Of a DNA stretch of 64,000 nucleotides, positions 53,903 through 64,000 are shown in pieces. This DNA is from UBA4732 sp963823075 (GTDB taxonomy: Bacteria; Planctomycetota; Planctomycetia; Gemmatales; Gemmataceae). The position numbers were made by a program, and so were the translations under genes. The stretch covers positions 197,875-261,874 of the forward strand of contig CAWGKE010000014.1 of NCBI GenBank assembly GCA_963823075.1, read 5' to 3'. The stretch's first letter is position 1. Every line of letters begins with the position of its first letter. The notes under the pieces were generated by a model. It was not told the origin of the DNA. It did no database searches and saw only the letters and a program-made list of their open reading frames with translations.

Positions 53903-56476
53903 CTACAGTCGTACCAGCCTTGCTCGAAGCCATTTGATCTTGAATAGTGTGTTCAACTGTGGCAAGGCCAGCCAGCGTCCCTTGATAGCGTCGCCTAAAC
54001 CAGGAATTTTGCTGAATTCTGACGCAATAGCCTTAGCAGCATCCGCAATCTCCTTTTCCGCCATTGGCCCCTTAGCCATATCATCTATAGCTCTCACAGA
54101 GGCTTTTCTGACATCAGCAACAGGCTCACGGATAACGTCGCTTATCGCCTTCGGCTGCACGACCGCAGGCTGTTTAGAAAACTCCGGGTCGAGGTCTGTG
54201 ATCATCCCCGGCTGAGCGGTCGTAAGCCCTTTAGGTGAGAATCCCGGGTCGATATCTTTAGTGTCCTCTTTTGGTTTGAGAGTCATTTTCGGGTCTATAT
54301 CTACATCGTTTCCTGTAGGTCTCTTTGTCATCTTCGGGTCAATGTCTATAATCGCCTTTGGTGCGGGGCGAATCTTCAATCCCACAAATGGCATCGGTTA
54401 TCTTCCTCGGCTGCACGACAGGGGCCTCTTCAAGCAAATTGATGATTGTCCTCGGCGGCGATTTCACGGGACCATTCTCACTCTGGAGCTGGTCATTCAT
54501 GTCTCTTAATGCCTGAAGCTTTTTCGGTTCCTTGCTGATAGCTTCGCCCATCCATCGACGGCATCTTTCACACCTTTTTCGCTCTGATCTAATCTTCCCT
54601 GTTCCTTCCCAAAGCATCCAATTCAGCCTGCATGTCAACTGCAAACTTGACACCCGCCATCGGGTCGGTCGATGCTACTACTGTTCTTAGATTGAAAGCC
54701 GTTCCAGCAGGTTGTGGTGAGGCGGCAACAGGCTCACGCGGTGCTTTTGGATCGGTTGGCGGAGTGTTTTTTGCAACAGTGGTATCCGGTTGTGGTTGAG
54801 CGGGTGCGGGAACGTCGGCGGGCTTGCCTCCTACATTAAAAGCGACTTCGGTGTCCTTATGACCGACCCCAACCGTGGTCTTCCGTCGGGACCGACCTTG
54901 GTAGAAATCTCGTCATCACCCATTTTTCCGGCCACTGTACGCGCTTTGCCGTCGGTGGTTATTTTTACAGTCTTATCGCCAACGCCGCCATTCAAAGCAA
55001 CACCTTTGCCATCGACTGTAACACCTCCATGTGCCCTTTCTTGTCGCCAACCTCAAGCTTGCCAGCAATGTTTCCATCAAGATTCATTTCGCCTTCAAGG
55101 TTTACTGCCTTGCCTACGTTGATGCCTGCATTCACACCACCAGGACCTACTCCAGCATGGAATACGCTCGCATCAACTTCGACCCCGTCCCCGCTCACCT
55201 TGACATGTTTAAGCACATCCGTAATTCTTTTGGCATTGTCGGCTATTTGTTTTGCTTCTTCTGCGGTCTTTTCCGCTTTCTCTATAGTGTTAACCACTGT
55301 TCCAGCGTCTTTAGCCACTTCCTCGGCTTCTTTGACGCCCTCCGCCGCTTCTTTTCCTGCTGGAACAAAGGCCATGCCTGCCTGCAATAATTCCCCACCG
55401 ACTCCTGCTACGTCTTTTAGTTCCACTTGTTTACCGTCTTTAATGGCCTGCGCAATATCATGCATAGGCCCGAGACTGGTCAAATCCTTTGGCCCTGCTT
55501 TGCTGATGTCGTATCCCATCGAACCAAAATCATAACCTGCCGTAAAGACAGCATCTGCTCCGCTGACGACCTGACCAACAACCGGAATATGGTCCGTAAC
55601 AACTTCTACTGCTTTTAGTGTACCTTTTACTACAGTGACCGTCTTATCGATGGCCACGACAGTCTGATCTGCCCCCTTTACGATGTTATTTGCAGCTTCG
55701 GAGCGCTCTCCAGCTTCCTTTACCATTTGCTGCAGCTCTTCATGGCTTCTACGCTCTGGACCCTTATTATTGTCTCCACAGACAAATGCGCGATGGAAGT
55801 CATCCACAGCTTTCTTGGCGACACCTTCTGCCGTCCCCTGTGCTGCTTGTTCTGGGGTTTGTGGGGGTGAAGTATAAGATATGAAAGGCTTGCCAGATTT
55901 TTTATCTGCATCTTGTTGAGCAATTGCGTCAGCATATGCTTTATCATGTGCCGTCTTATAAAGTTCTTTGGTATAAGCCTGAACCTTATCGCTATTGTAT
56001 TCGTCTATTTTTGGCTGGTGTTCTTTGAACCATGACTCATGGTTAGCATCACCCGGGGGCGGTCCTCCAAAGCCATACTCTTTCGCGCCGTCTTTATAGG
56101 CGGTTTCCTCGGCTTTGTTCCCGAAAGCCTGCACAGTATTTTGCACGGTCTTCACAGTATTGTCGATAGCCCGCTTAGTGTTATCGACTGCTTCTTTGGT
56201 TTTATCCTCAACGGCATGTACGGCATTATCGGCGGTTTGCTTGACGTTGTTAACCACTTCGTTAGTTTTCTCCTGAACAGCATGCACGGTATTATCGATA
56301 GCCTGCTTGGTGTTATCTACGGCCTGCTGAGCTGCATGTACGGTATTATCAACGGCCTGCTGGGTTGCATGTACGGTATTATCGAAGGCCTGATGGGTTG
56401 CCTCCGCAGCCCTTCTGGCGGCGTCCCCAGCTTCTCTGGCTAAACGCGCAGCTGTTTCCCACGGCCATTCACCCAT
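53903..56476 (-). CDS. AT-richer repeat protein with 11-residue helical repeats (frameshifts)
   Basis: The start is the ATG at 56476 behind GAGGAG (MGEWPWETAARLAREAGDAARRAAEATHQ). Residues about 30-120 are tandem 11-mers of the form VDNTVHAxQQA, an amphipathic pattern seen in LEA proteins, apolipoproteins and synucleins. A glycine/alanine helical region follows, then beta-type VEVDASVFHAGVGPGGVNAGINVGKAVNLEG. Frame shifts near 55010, 54860 and 54400 lead to a tail with repeated DIDPKMT/DIDPGFS/DLDPEFS units. It would be about 850 residues with no signal peptide. Its composition is less GC-rich than its neighbours, suggesting transfer. I know no family for the whole. Confidence 0.6.
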
Positions 56477-56526
56477 AACCAATCTCCTCTGTTACCTAGT
56501 GTCGCCTGATATGTTAATTATACATG

Positions 56527-56550
56527 ACAAATGTTAACGTTTTGTGACAA
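56527..56550. promoter_or_regulatory. Upstream motif shared with 60300-60321
   Basis: ACAAATGTTAACGTTTTGTGACAA here resembles ACAAGTTAAGTTTTTGTGACAA at 60300. Each lies 50-80 bases before the start of one of the two AT-richer genes, on the same side. This suggests a common regulator or promoter. The remaining stretch to 56852 holds no gene I can support. Confidence 0.55.
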
Positions 56551-56852
56551 CACACGGGAGAAGTGTTACGATTATATGACAAAATTGTGGCGGTTTGGTT
56601 ACATAAACAGCAGATACCAGACGACAATCTATTGATTCACTTATGTATTTGCAGAAATGCCAGTAGGCTGGCAAGAAACCTGTATAGAGAGGCGATGGCC
56701 TGCTGCTCTATCAGGACGAACCCGGCAATTCGCACTGCGAAAGTGACAAGGCTCGCTTCATTCCCATGAGCCGAGGGAAGGGTTCGGCGGCCAGAAGTCC
56801 ACCCGGTCGGCAGCCTGTCGGCCGTTTGCGTGTTGCTCTCCGTCGGTGCAGG

Positions 56853-58667
56853 TTAAGGGCCAATGGCCGGCCCCTCCCTCGGCGGCAGCATGCAGAGCCG
56901 CAGCACAGCGCCCACAGGTAGATGGCAGCTTCGGAGTGGAAGCTGGTTATCGTCCAGCAGGCCGTGGGCCATCTCGTTCCGCAGGTTCGACCCGTGGTGC
57001 TCGGTCAACAGGCCGCGCAGATCGAAGATCAGGTCTGTCATCGTTGAAGATCGTCATCAGCTCCTTCATGCGGAGCGTCGTGTTCAGGTCGTACTCGTTC
57101 TGGCGGAACTGCTTGTCGTATCCCGAGGTAATCGCACCGATGGCCTCCAGGCTGAGACGGATCGAGTGCTCGATCTGCGGGATCAGCAAATGCGTCGAGA
57201 CGATAAAATCGAACGTGAACCCGGCGTACAGCCCCTTGGCGAAGATCAGCTCCCGGCCCGGTGGCACGAATGGGCACGCCACAGCAAGCTGGCAGAAGTC
57301 CTGGAGCCGGACATTGTGCTCGGCCTGGATCTTCCGGATGGCCGGCAGGATGTACCCGATGGTGACGCACTGCCGGTGCAGCACGGCGTTACCGTACATC
57401 TGAGCCAGGATGGCTTCTTCGGCACCTTCGGGAGTGGAGTCGAAGTGCGGGGCGTGGGCGGCGACCTTGCCGGTCCCGCTTATCCTGGTCGTACCCATGA
57501 ATCCCATCAGGGGAGAACGGAAGGCTTGCAGGGCCTGTTGTCGCAGGTATGCCACGGAGGGTGGCTTGCAAAGACCCGCGAGGTTGTGGAGGCGCATGCG
57601 CGAACGTCTGCCCCGTGACCTGCTCTTCTGCAAACCTGGCACCGTCGGTCATGTCCAGCGAGTGCGAGAATCGCGGCAGTTCGGCCCTGGACTTGTTCTG
57701 GTATTCGGTGAGCCGGGGGTACAACTCGTCGTGGCGGGCGCGTGCCGCAGGCGTGTTGATCTTCTTCAGCGCCAGCACGGCCCGCTCCATCCGCATTGCC
57801 GCCTGAAGGTTCGGCGTGGTCTCCGGTGGCCGGCCGGCGTATTCCTCCGCGTCCTTCGCGTGGGTCTCGGCCGAGCGGATCATCGCCGCTTCCGCCGCGG
57901 CAGTATCCTTGGCGATGCCGTGCCAGCCGGCGGCGATCTGCCATAGCTTGCAAGCGAGATCAAAGCTGAATCCGCCTTCGGCCTCGGCCCGCTCCGCCGC
58001 CTTTTCGGCAAGCGCGGCGTACTTGGCAGGATCGCCCCTCTTGAACTCCAGCAGCAGCTCCATGCAGGATGCCGGTCAGGAACCTCGGGTCTTCGCCGTT
58101 CATCCTGGTCAACACGCCCTCGGTGTGGGCAATGGTGGCGTCGAAGAGCGACTCGGCGCCCCGGAGGGACCGGGCCAGCCGGACCGCCCGCCTGATTCGG
58201 TAGGCACATGGCGGCCAGTTGTCACCGTCCTCCAGCGTCCGGGCGGATTCGAGATAGGCTTCGACCGCGGTTCGGGCCAGGCGATGGTTCCGCTTCACGA
58301 CCCATAGAAGGTCGCACAATCTGGCCCGCATCTCAGCATCCTCAACGGCCGATGCCAGTTCGGCCACGATCGTGTAGTGCTGGTCCGTAAGGTCTTCCGG
58401 GATGGTGCCGCGGGCGGCTATGGCGACGAATCGCGGCCCGAACGGCTGGTGAATGTTGTCGGGATCGAGATGAACGTCGGTCACGATGAACAGCACGGTG
58501 AAGACGGCGTCGGCGACGCTGTCGGAGGCAGCCCTTGCCTGTGACGCTTTCCCGAGAAACAGGCTGCTGTACTCCTGGCAGTCCTTCCTGACAGACCCGG
58601 CGATAACTTCCTCCCAGCGACAGCGCTCGAAGTCGCCGCGGCTCAGAACCTGATCGAAGGCGGACAT
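56853..58667 (-). CDS. DUF4209-family protein (frameshifts)
   Basis: The start is the ATG at 58667 (MSAFDQVLSRGDFERCRWEEVIAGSVRKDCQEYSSLF). Collinear frames change near 58060, 57600 and 57050. They cover a helical N-terminal region (EAAMIRSAETHAKDAEEYAGRP), RRQALQAF-type sequence, and the C-terminal DUF4209 domain (RQNEYDLNTTLRMKELMTIFND, DLIFDLRGLLTEHHGSNLRNEMAHGLLDDNQ). The last contains R-N-x-x-x-H-G, the conserved signature, which is also HEPN-like. The full length is about 600 residues. The family function is unknown. It stands between the two AT-richer genes but has the GC content of the rest of the region. Confidence 0.75.
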
Positions 58668-58908
58668 GGGCTTTCCCTCGTTGATGCCGTATCGCTCAAC
58701 GCTCCATGCTAATCAAACGAACACTCCCTGGGTAGTTCGACAGGCCGCAGGCCATTGGGGTTCGCGCACTTGACCTGATCAGGTGGGTGGCTGTTCCATG
58801 CGGTTCATCAGGCCAGCTTCAACGAGTTGTAGGCACCGGGACCTAGTGGTTTTGCTGTCGAGAGTCAGGCAGCGGGTAGCTGGCGGCGACGCTGGAGGAA
58901 ACAGGCCG

Positions 58909-60222
58909 TTATTGACCCGGCCCCTGCGGTCCTTCACTCTTCTTAGCCCCCCCAGGAGGCGGTGGCACCGGATCGTGATGATTATGGTTGGGGTCCCACG
59001 CTATGCTCTTTCGTACCTCTTCCAATCCTTTCATTGCTTGCCTGCCAAGCTCCATTATTCTTTCCCCGGTAGTTTGCTCTGCGGCTGGTTTGGGCGCCGC
59101 TGGCGTGGGATTCGCTGGCCTTATGTCAGGCTTATTCATGCGAGCAATAACCGATTCCGGCTCATATGCCCTAGGTATTGCTGTCACTTGTTTCGCATCC
59201 ACACCCTCCATCGCACTCATTATTTCAGCACGCTGGGCGTTCGTGTCAAAAACCTTCGTTGCCTTGATCAGTTCGTCCGAGTGAGACGAGATGAATGCGG
59301 GGACCTCTTTGGCTCCCCTTACGCTGGTATCGAGCAATTCGCCGACCGTGATGTGGCCTGCATCATCCCTGTGGAGGGTGGCAGTAGCCATATGGCCGGT
59401 ATCCTTGTCCGCGAACTTGACGATGTAGTCCCCCTTATCGTCCTTGCCTGTCACCTGAAAAGACACTGCTGCGTCGAGGGCCTTTTCTAGCGGCACAGCA
59501 GCCATTATTTTCCTGATCTCTTCGGGTGTAAGTGTTATGGGATTAAGTTTGTCGATGGTTACATCACTCATCTTCACGTCATTTTCCATTGCTTTAAGCA
59601 TCTCTTCTTGAGCATTTTTAGGTGACAGTTTTCCGATGGCCTCTACCAAGGCATCCTCCGCCTTCCCCCGATTGTAATCGGGAATAGCTTTTAATCCCTT
59701 GTCGTCATTCAGCATGTAAAGAACTTCTTTAAGCCGGAACGTCAATTGATCTCTACTAAGTTTGCTGGCTAATTCCTTGGCCTGCACGTCTACAGGCTTT
59801 TCCTTGGTCTCAGGCTCAGGCAGTGGCTTATCGCCTTTTGTCTCTGTGCGTGGTGGCGCGTCGGTCTTTACTTCTTCGCGTGGCGGCACAACTGTAGCTG
59901 TGACTTCCGGTGCCTTCTCGACCGTGGATCGAAACTGTGTTTCGGCGACAATCTTGCCATCTACAACATTCATGGCAATATTATTCTTAACGTCCTCAAC
60001 AGTGAAATCGGATTTACTAAACACGGTGACCGAAGCGATAGGCGCTGCATTTCCTTCTTTATCAATGCTGCGTATAGCTTGTATCCGCCCCTTATCATCC
60101 ACCTGAACGGTAAAATGCTCCGGAATATCAATGCGTGCAGTACGCATTATCATCCGGGCGTCATCGAGAATCGTCGGATCTTTTGGGCTGAAGTTATCTG
60201 GGTTGCTGTCTATTACTGGCAT
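58909..60222 (-). CDS. AT-richer hypothetical protein
   Basis: An intact frame starts at the ATG at 60222, behind GGAG (MPVIDSNPDNFSPKDPTILDDARMIMRTARIDIPEHFTVQVDD); an ATG 12 bases earlier is possible. The 437-residue product has no signal peptide or membrane segment. A beta-rich N-terminal domain is followed by a Pro/Glu/Lys linker (EVKTDAPPRTETKGDKPLPEPETKEKPVD). A helical middle (LSRDQLTFRLKEVLYMLNDDKGLKAIPDY), another alpha/beta domain and a His/Pro-rich tail (DPNHNHHDPVPPPPGG) complete it. Codon use is less GC-rich than in neighbours, as in the gene at 53.9-56.5 kb. No family is recognised. Confidence 0.65.
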   Translation of the reverse strand: MPVIDSNPDNFSPKDPTILDDARMIMRTARIDIPEHFTVQVDDKGRIQAIRSIDKEGNAAPIASVTVFSKSDFTVEDVKNNIAMNVVDGKIVAETQFRSTVEKAPEVTATVVPPREEVKTDAPPRTETKGDKPLPEPETKEKPVDVQAKELASKLSRDQLTFRLKEVLYMLNDDKGLKAIPDYNRGKAEDALVEAIGKLSPKNAQEEMLKAMENDVKMSDVTIDKLNPITLTPEEIRKIMAAVPLEKALDAAVSFQVTGKDDKGDYIVKFADKDTGHMATATLHRDDAGHITVGELLDTSVRGAKEVPAFISSHSDELIKATKVFDTNAQRAEIMSAMEGVDAKQVTAIPRAYEPESVIARMNKPDIRPANPTPAAPKPAAEQTTGERIMELGRQAMKGLEEVRKSIAWDPNHNHHDPVPPPPGGAKKSEGPQGPGQ

Positions 60223-60299
60223 GGTGTTCTCCATTACGTTGATGAATAAGAGCCTATCAGTGAATACTATACCAGCATATGGTTAATGAACGGATAAAC

Positions 60300-60321
60300 A
60301 CAAGTTAAGTTTTTGTGACAA
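60300..60321. promoter_or_regulatory. Upstream motif shared with 56527-56550
   Basis: ACAAGTTAAGTTTTTGTGACAA lies about 80 bases upstream of the gene starting at 60222. It shares ACAA..GTTAA.GTTTT.GTGACAA with the motif ahead of the other AT-richer gene. Confidence 0.55.
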
Positions 60322-60474
60322 GCGTCGGCTGTTCCGGCATAGGGTCAAGTAAATCAATGTGTTGCCCTAGGCACCTCCACGCGGGCTGGGCCGCTGGTGA
60401 GAATATGATGTCAGTCGGCGAATGATCGACCGTCGCTGACCACTTGCACCACGCTGCTCGTAGTGTTCCCTGCT

Positions 60475-63400
60475 TCACAGGCTTGGTTCCTGGTCCTTGC
60501 CTTGCTGCTCCATTGCGATGCGTTCCTGGAACGTCATCTGCGGCTTGGTGGCTGAATCCTGCTCCGGTGCCGCCGTGTCTGGCGGAGCCGCTGGGTCAGA
60601 GGCGTGAACTGCCTCCGTCCGCCTGCGGATGCGGGCGGTGACGGGTTCCTCGGCCGTGGAATGCTTCTGCCGGGCGCGCTGCGGCGTGGCCTCGATGCTG
60701 TGTGCGGCCTTGAGCGCCTTGATCTTTTCGGCAAGTTCGGAAACGCTCGGCCCTTCCTCGCTGTCTGGCTCATGGGCCGTGCCCGAAAGCCCGGCCTTGA
60801 GCTGGTCACGCAAGGTGGTGAGTTCGGACAGGTAGGCGTCGTGAAGGAACGGCTTGCCGAGGCGGGCCTGGTAGTCACGAAGCTGGGACTCGGCGATGGC
60901 GAGGTCTTGCCGGACATGGGCGCATTCGGAGCCGTAGGCCCCGGCCAGGCGTTCCAGGGCGTTCAGGACGGCACGCGGCCCCTGGTGCTCCCGCGACAGC
61001 ATGGACTGACGGATAATCGCACCTTCCAGGTAGACGTCGGGCGCGAATTGCGGATGCAGGACCATGCCGAAGCGCAGGCCCCGGTAGGTGCCAAGCGGCA
61101 CGCGGGTCGTGTCGCGGACGCTCCGGGGCAAGGCGTCGAGCTGGCCGGCCAGGACGGCGGGCGCGTCCTCGCGTGACCAGGCACGCTTGCCGATGGTGAT
61201 CGGGTCGCCGGCGTGAGCAGTGGCCGTGGCCTCGTCCGTGGTGAGCTTCGTGAGCCGTTCGGACAGGCTGGCGATGGTCGCCGGCAGGTCGCGCACGCTG
61301 CGGCGGGCGACGTATTGTTCATCCAGGTGGTTCTTCTTGAGCAAGGTGAGGCGTTGCAGCTCGGCGTCGGCCTCGGCGAGGGTGAGGACCGCCGGGTTGC
61401 CCGACGCAATGGCCTTGACCTCGGCATAGGAGAGTTCCTGGCCGCCGATGTCCTCGGCCCGCCGGTGCGGCGTTGTCGCCGGTGATGACCTGGCCGATGA
61501 ACCGGGCCTTGGTCTCCAGCGCCTGCCACATATAGGCGTCGAATGACCCTTCCGTGACATAGCGGTAGATCGCCACTTCCTCGTTCTCGTTGCCCTGGCG
61601 CAGGATGCGGCCGTCGCGTTGCTCGACCTCGGCCGGCTTCCACGGGGCATCGAGGTGATGCAGGGCGACGAGGCGTTTCTGGACGTTGGTGCCGGTGCCC
61701 ATCTTCTGCGTGCTGCCGATCAGCACGCGCACCGAACCTTGCCTCACCTTCTCGAAGAGGGCCTGTTTCTTGGCGTCGGACTCGGCGTCGCCCATCGCGG
61801 CGATCTGGTCGCGGGGAATGCCGTGGGCGACCAGCTTTTCGATGATGTCATCGTATGGCGAGTAGCCCCATTGCGTCGGGTTCACGCCCATGTCGCAGAA
61901 AATCATCTGCGTGCCGCGTGTCGCCGCGGTGCGGTTCCAGGTGGCGGTGACGTTCTCGACCAGCCGGTTGACCTTCGATTCCGGGAAGTCCGGGGCTGTG
62001 GGAGAGAGCATCCTCGCATCGGTGGCGAGCTTGCGTCCGTCGGTGGTGATGTTGAGCGCGTTATCGACGCGCGGGTCCACCTTCTGCGAGCGCAGCCGGT
62101 CGTAGCGTTCGACCAGCTCCTGCTGGAGGGCGTGCTGCTCGTCGGACATCGGGCAGGCCACAACGATGGGCTTGCCGCCTTCTAAGGCGGGACGCGGCAG
62201 GTTCAGCATCTCGGCCGTCTGCACGTCGGAGAAGGCGCGGAACATCTGCTGGAGTTCCGGCAGGTTGGTGAAGCGGGCGAATCGGCTTCGCGGCCTCAAG
62301 CCCGCACCGTCGGGGGAGATTTCCATCGTGTCGATGACTTCGCCGAACGTGGCGGCCCAGGCGTCGAAATGCTCCAGGCCGCGGCTCTTGAGGCCCTCGG
62401 GGTCGAGGAAACGCTGCATCGTATACATTTCCATCATGGTGTTGCTGATCGGGGTGCCGGTGGCGAACGTCACCCCGTGGCCGGCGTGCTGCTCGCCTAG
62501 GTAACGCGCCTTCATATACACGTCGAAAGCCCGTTCACTGCCGCCGGTCTGGATGCCGGAGACGCGATCCATCTTGGTCGGCGTCTCAAGGTTTTTGAAG
62601 TAATGGGCCTCGTCGATGAAGACGTGATCGACGCCGAGTTCATCGAACACCAGCCCGTCATCCTTCTTGTCCTCGGCCAGCAGGTCTTTCAGGCGTTCGC
62701 TTCTCGCGGCCTTTTGCTTCTCGATGGTCTTGATGAGGTTGCGGCCGGCGCCTTTGGCTCCGGCATGTTCGCGTAGCAGCTGGTCGTACTCGGCGATCTG
62801 CTCGCGGAGGAACTTCTCCTGGTAATCGCGCGACATGCCGATGCGCTCAAACGATGAATGGGTCACGATAATGCCGTCCCACTCGCCGCTGGCGATCTTG
62901 GCGGTTAAGAACTTGCGGCGGTCGCGGCTCAAATCCTCCTTGGCGGCGACAAGCAGCCTGGCATTGGGATACAGCTGCATGAACTCGCGGGAGAACTGCT
63001 CCAGCAGGTGGTTGGGGACGACGTACATCGGCTTGTGGATGAGGCCGGCCTGTTTCATCTTCATGCCGGTGGCGGCCATCGTGAAGGTCTTGCCCGCGCC
63101 GACGGCGTGGGCCAGCAGCGTGTTGCCGGAACTCATGCCGCGCCACACGGCGGCGTCCTGGTGCGGCCGCAGGTGGATGGTCTGGTTCATGCCCGGATAG
63201 TCGAGATGCCAACCGTCGAACAGGCGGGGGCGGAGGTTGTTGTAGGTGTCGTTATAAATCCGCACGAGGCGCTCGGTGCGTTCGGGGTCGGTGAACACCC
63301 AGGAGCGGAACCGTTCCTTGATGAGCTTTTGCTTCTCGCGGGCGGCCATCGTCGCCCCCTGGTTGACCACGCGCTTGTCGGGATCGTCCGGGTCGGGGTC

Positions 63401-64000
63401 GTAGATAGTCGGCGATTTCATGTTCAGTGCCAGCTCCAGCAGCCAGGTGCCGTTGGCGCGTGCCGTGCCAAATTCGGAGGTGGCCCCTACCGACGCTTTC
63501 GCGGCGTAGTCGGCCTCAAGGCTCCAGACGGCATCTTCTTCAAATGGGCAACCGGCACGCTGGAGGGGTTGACGCGGAAAAGCTCGGCCGCGAAGCCCTG
63601 GATGTCGCGCTCTGGTATCGACGGGCGCCTAACCCGGCGTCGATGTCGCCGGGCAGCACGTCCTCGGGCTGCACTTTCCGCAGTGCCTCCACGTTGCGGG
63701 CAAAGGCCGGGCCGGCGATTTCTGCCGCGGCGAGCTTGGCACGACGTCCCCGACAAATAGGCGTCGGCCGTTTGCCACTTCTTGGCCTCCGGGTCGGGGA
63801 AGATGAGGTCGCCCAGTTCGGCAATGACCTCTTTGCGGGGCTTGCCGTAGAGTTTCCCGATGAACGGCAGATCGACCGCACCACGTTGATTGAGGGAGAC
63901 CAAAACCCTTCCTCGGCACTGGCAACTGATGTGATGGGCGGGTTTCTGCCGACCACGTCCTTCTTCATGATGGCGGCTTTGGCGGCCTTGCCGGTCACCT
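60475..64000 (-). CDS. Very large SNF2-type helicase of mobile elements (partial, frameshifted)
   Basis: This gene continues past the right edge. The main frame (63421-61460) has Walker A LLAHAVGAGKTFTMAATGM, YVVPNHLLEQ, GIIVTHSSFERI, DEAH-type VFIDEAHYFKN, FATGTPISNTMMEMYTMQRFL, and the helicase C-terminal motifs VLIGSTQKMGTGTNVQKRLVALHHLDAPWKPAEVEQRDGRILRQGN. A shift near 61460 leads to a coiled-coil C-terminus ending at 60475. Further shifts near 63470, 63600 and 63780 connect to an upstream region (LPFIGKLYGKPRKEVIAELGDLIFPDPEAKKW). Such helicases, often fused to an N6-adenine methylase domain, occur on ICEs, plasmids and phages. The methylase part, if any, would be beyond 64000. Confidence 0.8.

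Overview
The window is GC-rich, densely coded bacterial DNA. A Ser/Thr kinase of the kinase-TolB-TPR type, a FIST sensor, a CxxCH secreted protein and many ISKra4, ISAzo13, IS3 and IS630 elements fit a planctomycete, probably Gemmata-like. That assignment is inference; no rRNA is present. Many otherwise well-conserved genes carry single-base frameshifts. These could be assembly indels or real decay, so I give each gene as one span and note its breaks.

Layout. 1-6.0 kb: ordinary chromosome (c-type cytochrome-like protein, two GNAT halves, FIST protein, amidohydrolase, protein kinase). 6.3-20 kb: a nested transposon graveyard. Two inverted copies of a 1,679-bp IS lie here, with three copies of a 121-bp MITE that shares its termini. 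All insert into runs of seven A/T. Split genes, split IS elements and matching target duplications show that the DNA between the two IS copies has been inverted. 20-27 kb: a truncated integrase beside a tRNA-Leu 3' fragment (an attachment-site scar), a membrane/coiled-coil protein coupled to a caspase-like protease, two degraded hypothetical genes, and an AbiE toxin-antitoxin pair with a double operator.

27-53.4 kb: the centrepiece is a Dpd island, which modifies DNA with 7-deazaguanine and restricts unmodified DNA. queC and queE bracket it and supply steps to preQ0. The rightward operon dpdC-dpdB-dpdA-dpdB2, followed by queE, should put preQ0 into DNA and process it. The divergent leftward operon dpdE-F-G-H-(two small genes)-J-K-D encodes three helicases, an ATPase and a phospholipase-D-like nuclease; it should be the restriction arm. 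Its distal end adds an HNH nuclease and a third DGQHR protein, which may be an extra module. folE and queD are not seen and would have to be elsewhere.

53.4-64 kb: two AT-richer genes of unknown function share an upstream motif; one has LEA/apolipoprotein-like 11-residue repeats. Between them is a DUF4209 gene. At the right edge is a very large SNF2-type helicase gene typical of integrative elements and phages, cut by the window end.
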